Source of the DNA: Apostichopus japonicus
Taxonomy: Eukaryota > Echinodermata > Holothuroidea > Aspidochirotida > Stichopodidae
NCBI RefSeq assembly: GCF_037975245.1
Contig: NC_092570.1
Location: forward strand, 3,121,501 to 3,185,500
Reading direction: 5' to 3'
DNA: 64,000 bases
Part shown: positions 48,701 through 60,700 of the stretch, one piece after another
Numbering within the stretch: position 1 is the first letter of the stretch
Layout of the letters: each line of letters begins with the position of its first letter
Notes under the pieces: model-generated
What the model was told of the DNA's origin: nothing
Databases searched by the model: none
The model's input: the letters and a program-made list of their open reading frames with translations, nothing else
Position numbers and translations under genes: made by a program

Positions 48701-51700
48701 TCTTCAACTCTACATACTCAGCCTGTTTTTCTTGAGCTTTTACCAATTCTTGGCCAACAATCTTACTAGCTTCTTTCATACGTTTAGTGATGTCATCAAC
48801 AAAATCAACATAGCTACCATGACAACTGTAACCAACTGGAGTGTCACCAAACATAACCTCGAGGGGCATACAAGCTTCTCTGCCATTCACCAGAAAGAAT
48901 GGTGAGTAACCAATGCTAGAATGGACACTAGTATTATAGGAAAAAGCGATATGATTGAGCATCTTATCCCATTGGTTACCAGTTGAGAATAATCTCTTAC
49001 TCAATTCACTCTTAAGTGTTCGATTGAATCTTTCTACCTGACCATCTGATTGTGGGTGATAAGGACTAGTACGAGTTTTCACTATTCCCATTAGTTTACA
49101 CAATATATGCACCAACTTGGATTCAAATTGTTTACCTTGGTCAGTGTGTAATACCTCTGATATCCCATGTTCGCAGAAATACTTATCAAATAAACACTGT
49201 GCAACAGTCTCTGCTGTTTGATCTGGCAAGGCATACATATTAATGTATTTAGTGAAGTAATCAGTTACAACCAACACATATCTATTGCCATTCGTAGTTA
49301 GGGGTAACTCAGTTATATCAGCAGCAACTCTCTCAAATGGTTTGTTAACTATCATGGGCTCTAAAGGAGCACGAAAAGGTGAAAATCTTCACTGCCTGTA
49401 CCCAGAAAAGGTGGGGGAAGTTCAACCCTAATGTTATCATAATGGGGTGGTGCCATCATTTCGGTAGTATCACCCAACAGTGGGGACCTTATAGTGTTAC
49501 GAGAACTGGGGCCTCTACGTCTAGGCATTAAGTTTTTGGCGAAGAACAATGAAATTCAGTTTCACCAGTTTAAAATAAATACAATACCCTAAAAAAAATA
49601 TATATATATAAACCAGTTGGGGGTGCCTGTAAACAGTCTATACTCAACAATATGTGTACCAGAATGGATAATCTGTGACCACACTAGGCTATTTGGCCTA
49701 AACCGCTGCCACCAAATATGTAAGGCTTATGTTAGGTAGTTCGGGAACGGTAAGCCCGGCCTTACACTGATACCGTAGAACCGAGCGTGAAACGTGAAAT
49801 AATCAGGAAAAGCGGGGTACTGCATAATATATGTCTTCTTTTATTGATTCAGGATAAAACTGTAACTTGTAACTTTAGATAATTAAAATGTAAAGAGCCC
49901 GAAGTCTACAGACGTAAATATAAATTACGGAGCCTACTGTTCTACGTCTGTAGACTTCGGGAGATAAACTTCAACTCCTCGATATATCTTTATGAAACAC
50001 TTAAACCCCTGATTCCAAAATAACAAATTAAGACGCGTTGCACAGGGCACACGCTCTGCCCTTGAACCCGATTGGTGTAAACTTTTAACTCGCCCCTTAC
50101 CAAACTCTTGATTGGTTGAGTGCCAACCTGATATGCAGACGAGCATATGCAAATGGGCACTCAACCAATTTGAACCAGTTTGGCTGTCTTCCAACCCCGA
50201 ATCATTTAAAACAAAAGATACGCTTCTAATAGCGCGTGATTTATACCCCGCCACACCAGAGCGCAAACCACCAATGCGCGAGCCATGGGTGACATCATAA
50301 TAATAATAACTAGAATACGCTTCACAATAACAATAACTAGAATACGCTTCACACTAGCAACATAAGACCATATCAATACCCTCCAAAAATGCATGTGTTT
50401 CTAGGAGTTTATGCATGCTAATGAAATAGATGCTGTATCATCCTATCTTATCCAAGAACGAAAATAACAGATAGAAAGAGGTTGTAGAATATCCAATAAA
50501 AGTGATCAATACAGTAATCTCTCAGATTATTAATATAAAAAAAATGATAAACAACGGAATGCAAACTATCCCAAAAGTCAGCCAATGAACATTTGCATAT
50601 TTTTTTTTCTTCATTCTCTCCTATAATGACAACAATCAGAAAAATATAATCGACAGTGGTTCGTTTTTGTTTCTTCAGAGGGAGCAAATCTTTGCTTGCA
50701 AGACATACAGGGAGACTCCCTACAGAATGTCGGTGGCAATTATGCACAGTGAATACTTTTTCCAAAAGAGACAACGTTAATATTGACCAATCGTTGAGAA
50801 TCTGTACTTCTTATTCGCTGAAACTACTAAGAGAAATCTTTCTATTATATTTATTAATGTCACATTAAAGGCAAATGTCACATTACAGTATACATGTCAC
50901 CTAGATCCAAAGGAGACGATTAAAAATTAAGAATAAAAACTCTCTCAAACTTACGCTCTGCAATGGTAGATGGCGGCAGAATGCCAACTAGGAATGTTGC
51001 AAACACAGGAGAATGGTCACTGGTCACAATGTCTTTAGAACAACCTTGATGGGGAAAGTATATAGATTATTAATACCAGTATCAAGCACCATCAAAGGTC
51101 ACCCAGTATGAACTGTGATACAATATCAACAAAATAAATCCAAATTATAGCTGCAAAGTTTTCTGGAAATCAAATGTTATTTGACTTGATTTCTTTGTTT
51201 TGAAAACTTTCTGCATCTAGATTACCTCCAAATTCTCATCGCAATTTGTATCGTGAAGATATGAATTTTTACAATATAGTGACATCTTGTGGAAGCATCT
51301 GGCAACAACACAGTGGATAATGTCGTCATGGCAACCGTTAAATTTTTCGAACAAACCTATCTCCTTACCATATGTTATGTTTTCATTGTACGTCCCAGGA
51401 TAGGATCTCCATAGAACTCTATCACACCAGGATGGTTCATTGATACGGATCTGTATAGGCAAAATAAAGTCAACTTTAGCCTGTTGTATGGATGGACAAA
51501 GGTGTTAGGTTCTCAGCGATTACTTCAGAATTGACTAAATTTGTTACGTTTCCATCTCTCCCAATAAAAAATCGATGCACCTTATCAGCCTATTAATCCA
51601 CCATATTGTAGCCACGTGTAGGACAGAGGTAGCAGACTTATACCTTCTTAACAACTGGTTCTCTCTAACCAAAGCGACGAAAGGTAGCTAAGAAAGGGAA

Positions 51701-54700
51701 CAAGATGTGATACAAACAAAGCAAGAGGGCAACCAGGGGGCAACAGAGGGCCAAGAAGGGGCAACATGATACTGAATGAATAAAAAAAACAACCTTGGTC
51801 TTCTTGATCTTCTTGTAAGCATAGACGCTCCTCAGACCGAGCTCGTATCTGTACGTTGGTGGGAAAGTGATTTCACTTTCCTCTGCAAGGAATAAAAGCA
51901 AACAAGTTCTAGCCCCAATTTAGTCTGGAAAACCTGCTGGGGTGGTCTAACAGGAGGGGGTGTTGGATTTTATAAAGCCCCTAGATGTACTATGGTGCAA
52001 TATCTATAGGTTATTTTCCAGTGCTAGTTGTGTATTTGAAAAAATAATGATACTACCTGCATAAAAATGTTACCAGATTTATTATGCAACATAAAATGTA
52101 ACACTAGGATTTAAACAAGAATCGTCACAATGGGTCAATCTTTTTTATAGCCTGTGTAATGACATTATGAATAAGTATAAAAGTATCACATAGTTTTCAG
52201 TATAGCTGTACTGTAGCATAACCAACTAAAGTACCGACCAAAAATGGATAAAAAAGCCAACTCAATGGCTGGGAAAAAGTGAGTGGTGCTAGTGTCCCAC
52301 TTGCCCATACCCCCCCACACCGTAATCCTGCCAATGTCTATCCGAACTTTGTAAAGAGGTTAACTGAAGTACAGGCTAGTTGGTATCAGTTTTGCTGAAG
52401 GCAGGTTGGGTGGGAGAGGGCAGGGCAGGGCAGGGCAGGGCAGGGCAGGGCAGGGCAGGGCAGGGCAGGGCAGGGCAGGGCAGGGCAGGGAAGGGAAGGG
52501 AAGGGAAGGGAAGGGAAGGGAAGGGAAGGGAAGGGAAGGGAAGGGAAGGGAAGGGAAGGGAAGGGAAGGGAAGGGAAGGGAAGGGAAGGGAAGGGAAGGG
52601 AAGGGAAGGGAAGGGAAGGGAAGGGAAGGGAAGGGAAGGGAAGGGAAGGGAAGGGAAGGGAAGGGAAGGGAAGGGAAGGGAAGGGAAGGGAAGGGAAGGG
52701 AAGGGAAGGGAAGGGAAGGGAAGGGAACAACTTATATGAATTCCCTGCACTCCCCAAAAGAGAACTTCCTGATTATGCTTATTGCCAAAGAAAGTTATAG
52801 CACACAAGCTCAGCCATCCCATCTCCCGACTTCACATGTGTAAGTCAACAAACATAATTCTTACTGAATCCAACGAAAACTTCATCTTTATTCTGCTGTT
52901 CCATTAGCTGGTCATATTTCAGTAAAGTAGCATAGTCCTTCTTGTTAATGTGTTGTAAGATGTCCTGTAATAATAATAATAATAATAACAATAACAACAA
53001 CTTAACAGCAACAATAACAATAATAGCAAAAGGAAAAAAAAACGTTTTTGTACTAACTGATAATTTGTGAGCAGCTATTTTTAAGTTACGAGGCAAATTT
53101 CAGAATAACTATTCAGTCTGATCTTACGATTCAAGGACAGAGATTTGGTAGATGAAGACAGATTACATTGTACTTGGCGGACCTTCTAGCTTATCTGAAG
53201 ATATTTGTTCGGTTTGGTCTATACTTTGAAAAATCTTGACAGTAAACCATGACTTCTGTTACCAGCAGTACTATCTTAGTCAGCCACTAGGCAATTTCAA
53301 CTCCCACAAAATACATTAACTTGAGATCTGGAAACAATGTCGGTCCATGCACACTTCTCAGTCAAGGTTTTTACTAACAACCCTACAAACCATTGCTGTT
53401 CTGTTGAGGTCCACATGTGTGACAAATTCCAGTCTGTTTTTCTTTTCCATTAATTTAAAGAAATTAAATAAATAATACCTGAAATCAATGAATCAAATCC
53501 TGTTCAAGCTAAAGAAAAATTCCTTGCACTTTGCAAGTTTGATTTCTAATTCTGTCAGTTTTCCATTTTTCATTTTACTTTTCCTTTTTAAACTGATATT
53601 TTTCACTTTGTATTTAAAGGCAATCAATGCCTTGCCAACTGCATAAAACTGCCACCTGAAACTCAACACACTCTTTTAAGAGCTGATACTGTCCTCACAA
53701 TACAAGTATTAAAGTACCTGCACATTCCATTCGACACGATAATTCAAATCTCCCAGAAAGTATAAATGATGAAACTGATTGGTCAGATCAAATACGCTGA
53801 GACCTTTAGAACCAAGATTGAGACCTTTCAGTATGTCATGATAATTCTGGTTCCTCCTGCAAAATTACAAAAGCAAGAAACAAAGATTTGTAACATTATT
53901 TAAACATGCAAACAGAACCAAGAACATTTCAATGCAAGGCCATTAGTGCCTTCTACTTGTCAATGTTACCTAGGCAACTTAGTCCTATTTTAGCTGGAAA
54001 GCAAATTAGAAATTAAACAAAATAACTTACCTAAGCATCTTTTCAGTCCCTGAGGTAAGATGAGAGTTTATGAAACAGAAACAGGTATTACTGAAGTAGA
54101 AGGAGACACCGACCGCTCCCTTGTTACCTGTTGAGGGATGAATAATGTAGTTTGGATCGCTCAATGTCTTTGCATGTAAGACATATTTTAATCCTAATAA
54201 GTGAGCTACACATTATGTTGTCTTGCTCTAATGTTTTTAACAGGTGCCTATGAACATTAGGTTGAACAGTTTGGGACATTTGAGAATATTTTGGGACAAT
54301 AATGGTTCATCTTACTTAAATGAATGACAGTTACAAACACAGTGAAACAAAACAGTAAGGTATAAACATTTCCCTCCTTCGGCAAGGAATTTGAGAATTA
54401 GTTCAATAAATTCATATGTAGAAACATGCCCAAACTGCTGAATAAACCAGTCCCTTATAGAACCATTACTGACGATTATCAAAATATGTGATCTCATAGT
54501 TATCTTCCACATCCACAACGGAACACAGCAATTAAAAAACATGTCCAGTGTCGTAGTAGTTTTTATTATTTTTACAAGCCAATGATACAGGCCCTGCCAC
54601 ATTCCAACCTCCATGACGCACCCCCCCCCCAACCCCACCTATTCATTGGAGTTTTCAAGTATTTCTCGTTCTTACCCTTATTCCTTTTTTAATGTCCTTT

Positions 54701-57700
54701 TCAGCAGTTAGCTATCTTCTTACATGCCCTGCCACATTCCAACCTCCATGACGCACCCCCCCCCCCCAACCCCACCTATTCATTGGAGTTTTCAAGTATT
54801 TCTCGTTCTTATCCTTATTCGTTTTTTAATGTCCTTTTCAGCAGTTAGCTATTTTCTTGGCGAAGACTCGGCAAAAGTCATTTTGTAATACATCCGTATA
54901 ACGAGACCCCTACAAGCTTTTGGCCACATTAACTTACCCAGAGCATTAGCGATGCCGGTCTTAACAGAGGATGTCCGCACATTACTGATCCTGTGCTGAT
55001 GGTCTGGTTTGACTAAAACCGTTAACCTGATTCCCCATAAAGAACTCAGGGTTACCTGAAGGAGAAGTCAAATCAGTTCTTGATTACGAGTCCAGGAAAG
55101 TCATAATTATTCGTTAATATCTAGTAGAACCCACTAAACACAGTAGCACCCTGTAGATGCGCAAACACTTGCAAGGGCACCATGCAAATCCATCAGTCAT
55201 ATCCTGAAAATTGTGTCACTCGATACCTAATCAGGGATGTGCCCACGCTGGGCGGCACTGGGAGGCCCCGTCCAGCACTAAATATTACCGCCCACCACTG
55301 TCTTAAAAATCGTGAATCCCGCCCAGCACTATTTTCATCTAAAATCCTGACATTCCTAACAATATATTCAACATAAATTGAAGAAAAAATTAAAAAATGT
55401 GAATTGTTAGCAAAACTAGTGCTTGTGTGTGCTTAAAAAGCTACACAAGTGCCAGCATTTGGCACCTGAGCACCTTCAAAAATAGAAAATTTCTCAAATG
55501 GGAGGGGCACACGCCCTCCCCTTTAGATCCCTCCCGCAGGACGGCTATCAGTATACCCGGCACTCAGGAAATCCTGGGCACATCCCTGCCTAATGTAGAG
55601 ATTGGGCAAGCCTTCAGTGGTAAGGACAAACTTTCAGCATGTATTCATGGCTCAAGCATTCCTAGATATGGCAGCCACTAAAACTATTGTGACGGTTTTC
55701 TATTAATTACTTGACAGTCTGTACAAATCAGATGAAAATCTCTACACATGGTTTTGCTTCCATCATGTTTTTAAATTTCTGTCATAAAAATACTTTAATA
55801 ACAAGAGAAATGCAACAAAACAGCAGTACCAATAAAGTGAAAATAGTTTGTATAAAAATATGTCACATTTTCCCTTTACTGACTGTGCCTTTGATAGGAG
55901 AAAAAAAAAAGGTTGACTAAGTAATTCTCACCTCTTTTTAAAGTTGGAATTTCATATGTGTTTTTGAGAAAGATTTCTTTTCAGGTCATTAGTTGCTGCA
56001 AGCAGCAAGATTATTTGAATGGATGAGTTTGATAAATAAGATGGGGGTAAGTTATTTATAGGATTATCACTTGACATTGTAACAGAATAACAACTGTACT
56101 GAACAAAGTGCAATAGAATAAACTTCAAACAACAAAGGATTTCTTAATATAAAACCCATCTACTTTGATGAGATTCGAAGAGGGATCCAACTCACGACGT
56201 GATACTCCTTGGTCGAACCTGGCGTGATCTGCTTAATCGCGTTCTTGACTCTGGTCAGCCAGTCCCTTTCGCTGAGTGAACTTTCCTGTGTACCGATCAC
56301 GTAAACATCGAACCCCAAAAATGGAATGTTTTTGTCTCTTTGTTTGCCATCTCCTTGACACAACAGCCACGACAGAAAGTTTGAGGGAGGGGCAGCATCT
56401 CCTGTTGCAAGAAAAGTATAAAAATAAAATTAAAAAAGTAAACAAGGCTGACATGAATTTCTAGAAATGGCTTGAATGATGTCTTACGTTAATGCGGTAC
56501 TTTTACAAAGTACAACCAATTTTGAGAGAAGAAATACTATTGATACACCGTATTATCATAGTTAGGTATAAATTGAACTGAAGGGTATTTTCAAAGGCAA
56601 AATGAAAAAGGGGGCTTTTTCTTTGCATATTTCCTTCAAAACAAGCAACTTACTATAACAGTTAGGCTTAACGTGATTGTTAGGGTATATCCTAACTTCC
56701 TAAGGAAACTGCATGTCCATGACAAAGGTATGCATATCCTCTGGATATATCCTTCACAGAAAAGAACATTTGCTATGGATATTTGTAAGAGGTGGATGTC
56801 CATATTAAAATCACATAAAATATGGTCAAGGAAAATGCATGATCTTAATACACAAAAAATTCTTCTATATTTTTAAAGGTAAGCTGTATTGACCAAAAAT
56901 ATGCTAGATTTTCAAAACATGGTCACCTTTGGTCAAAATTCTTATACAGTTTTCATTACCACCTTGGAGGAAATTTACCTCACTGGTACCTTTCAGTCAT
57001 CTTTTGTGTTCATTTAGAATGTATGACAACAATTTGGAGGGTAAACACCTCCAGGAAAGTACTTTTTGAAACTTCCAGCAAATTATAGCGTGCTATAATT
57101 TGGGGCCTATACAGACTACCTTTAAGTATGAAAATGTAGTCTTGGTCAAGCATACCCATTTTTGTAAAGGTTTCTTCAGTAGCTATGAAACGAGATACTG
57201 CTTATGATATTGCTTATATAATACTAAGTATAATACTACTAACAAGTAATTATTTTTGTTAATAACAGGCAAAACAAACTAACTTCGGAATAAATTTTCA
57301 CTATTGCAACAAACAAGACTTCAATTAATGACAGTTTGAATTGAATTTTATTCCTCACCCATATTCCAACTACCAATGAAGACGGAAATTTGGTCGACTT
57401 CTTTGCTGTTTGTGTGACAAAGTTTCATCGACTGAACCAACTGACAGAAATATTCCCTTTGCTGGATAATGCAGCAAAATAAGGAGAGAAAAAATAACAA
57501 ATGAACAGATTAAGTGAGAAATCAAGTTGTCGACATTAAAATGATACGGTAACAACAAATAATACTTATAAACATTTTTAGCTATTTTTCGCGCAATAAA
57601 AAAATATTGAACAATGTGACCTATGAAGCAGACCTCTCATTGTTCCTTCTTTTGTATAAAATCACGTTTCCAAGGGGGAGACAGAAATGTTCACAAGCAT

Positions 57701-60700
57701 TATAACTGCATTTTGAGCCTAGACAGCCACTAGAATGCAACCTTTCTGTGTTGAGTTGTTGCTGTTTACTTATAATTGTTTTTCAAGTTCATTGAGTCCT
57801 AAGAATGATTTAGTTCATTGGTATTATTGAAAATGACAGAATCTGGGATACAAATATTTTATTCACGAACAAACTTTATTGTAAATGAATCTTTCTTTTC
57901 TTCTTTTTTTTCAATAGAAGCGACTTGAGTTGTATTCTTCTCCTTAACTTGTTACCAAAACAATTCCTGAGCAAATGCACTTTTTTTAAGCTCACAACAC
58001 AGTGTTGAGTCCTATGTGGAGTTTGCTCTAAAGAATTATTCAAATATGCAATATTGCGAGGTACAGTCGTGTCTGAAGAGAAATAGAGCTTTCAGGTACC
58101 CGTTACAAACAAAACTTTCACCTTGTTGTCCTAAGTCAAAGTTCTATGTGTGACCTACACTGCATGCAAAGCTTAACCCGTAGAAAATAATCGTACATAT
58201 TTTTATGTCTAACTTGTATAACGACCTAACAATGTTAGGTCAGACATATCACAGCATATGCTTTGAATATTGACAACATCTGGAATCATGCATCGAATGC
58301 AGCCAAATCCAATGATCGACTCACTCGTTTACATGGCTCACCTTTGCATGTTCGAATGAATATTCTTTCTTCTTCCCGTTGTTGAAAGCTATCATCAGTC
58401 TTGTTTTATTATCTCGCGATTTAACGAGTTGTGCAACTGAAACAAGCAAGACAGAGAACAGTCAGCCAATCACAAGAGACCATTCACATCAGATGACATT
58501 TTCAAAATCCTGGATGCATTAGTTTACAATGCTTATATTTGTAAGGATGCATTTTGAACAGTGGTAACTTGTACAATAGTAACTAAGAATGCCATGATTT
58601 CGAATATGAATATTCATTGTATGATTTGCATAGTAATTAAAGTTGTGATGGGTAGTCCTAAACAATGAGAAAATTTTTCACAGCAGTCATTTCAAGCCTA
58701 GTGTTAGCATTGATGTCCTAGGACCAGCATAACAGTACTGGTATTGTCCAACTTAACACTATGTTAGGATGGCCGGGATGCTATAGAACAATGCAACTGT
58801 TCAGTCTCTATTCACTGAATTTACAAAAGATCGAATCAGTGATTGAAACATAAATTATAACAACTAGAAACTAAGGGTTGATATTGGTTCAAAAACCTGG
58901 AAATTATGACAAGATCTCTTGCAAGCTTACTTGTGTCCTGCTTGTAGGTTACGATTTCATCTTTCAAATCCTTGGAGGATTTTACTATCGTGAGGAATCC
59001 CTGAGTTACGTTGACTGTCAGTTTCATCTTGTTGCTCTTTAGGGCCTCCACCATGTTGCGACCTTCTTGCCTCACCTTACGAGAAAGAACAAAAATCAGA
59101 GAGTGCCCAGAGAAGGTTCAATGATTCAGGCCAATCAAGATGAGCCAAGTAGTCTAGCAATTGGAGTGTCTGTCTGACATTCCTTAGGTTCAAAACCCAT
59201 CAGGAGTAAAGGGTCCTGCTATTTCAAAATCGTTACCGTGAATCCAAGTTGAGCGAAACCATTCATGGATATGTTATTTCATTTGTTTCAGAGCAACTTG
59301 TTTGTCAAAATAACTGAGAAGCGGTGACGCTGAAGAGAGGGTACCTCAAATTTTCCTCTGTAGATGAGATAATGGTCAGAGGCTTGTGAGATACTTTTCA
59401 CAGACCACAAACCATAAGTGGTGGACAAACTGACTCACCTATGTCTGCATGAACATTCCCTGATTTCACATCCTTTAGAAAAGGTTTGATGTAGGCTGTT
59501 TTTCATCAACATTATCTCCACTTTGAGAGGGTTGCCCATTGAGCCAAGGTATGGCTGCCTAACTAACCCTTGGGTTTATTAAATTAACTTCAAGCAGATG
59601 CAGATTAAATCCAGCACGAGAACAATAACTGCACTACAAATTTGTGTTGTTCACAAAGTTGTGATTACTCTGTTGTCCAAGCAACGTTCAATCTTTGACA
59701 TGGGTACTGCCTCTGGCTGATCAACAACTGGCCATGATCGAGGTCATGCTTCATGTCATTTAGAAATGCAACAAGCGTCAATGCTACATGACGATAGTTA
59801 GGATACAGTTTGGTGTTTGAGCCTAACCTTTCTTAATGGCCAGATGCTCCACTTAAAGAAAATGACAGTCAACTCACCTCGAAATGTTGCGCTGGATAAA
59901 CAGGAAGGGAAGGTGAAGTTGACGACTTAGGACTGTTAACTGGGTCTGTCAGTAACTCTGTTGGCTGGTATGATGTAGAGTTAAATGAATCGCCTTTACG
60001 ATCCTCAAGCAATCCAGATGTGGTCGAAGGTTCCAGGGGTGAGGTCGGATCGGATATGGATAGAGTCTGGAAGCAGGAGTACGCCTGGAAGGAATGGAAA
60101 TCGAAGGAGATTTGTACATTGGCTGAATTGAGGTGCATCAAGACATGGATATTATTTGCATTACCATCGTGTCATATTGCAACAATTCTTAACACAGACT
60201 TTTCGGTTTCTTTCGGTAATTTTACCAAAACTACTTGGTTTGGATATTTACAAGCCACAAAGTTCCCTGTCTCTGAGCTACATGGGAGCTTTACCATCTA
60301 CTTAACGTACTCAAATGGTAACATTTTTATCTCTGTGCACCCCAATCCTACACCTGCTTTTACCAATTTGACCTACACAGTGTTTACTCAAAAGAGGATT
60401 GCAAGTTGATCAAACTATGAAAAACATACAGGTACCCTCCTCCTCCATTCAGTCATTGAATGACCTCTTAAATTATCGAATGGATTCAATTCTTTTGACC
60501 TTTGGAACTTTTGTCTGTATAATCATGATATTTACGCCAGCATTAATGAAGCAAATTGTTCAATATGGAGCACAGGTAGTCATAGTTGAAGTCTTTACAA
60601 AACAATCATTTTGGGCAATTTTATAAGCTTATCTCCTGGGTCAACAATTTACGTGGGTCAACAAACTAAAGCCCAGCATATGCACAAGGTTGCCAACGGT

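Larger units (their letters stand above)
46351..50353 (-). mobile_element. Ty3/gypsy-type LTR retrotransposon, internally deleted
   Basis: A 4003-bp element inserted in an INPPL1 intron in the same orientation as the gene, flanked by the 4-bp duplication CTAG (46347-46350 and 50354-50357). The LTRs are 639 and 635 bp, start TG and end CA on the coding strand, and differ at roughly a dozen positions. The interior keeps a primer-binding-like site, the first codons of gag, the integrase core and C-terminus, and 1.2 kb of noncoding sequence. The rest of gag, protease, reverse transcriptase and RNase H are gone. It cannot be autonomous as it stands. Confidence 0.93.

Noticed and set aside
52376-52843. 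Long open frames on both strands (GREGK / LPFPS repeats)
   Set aside because: They come from the 5-bp repeat, which has no stop in several frames; there is no coding evidence.
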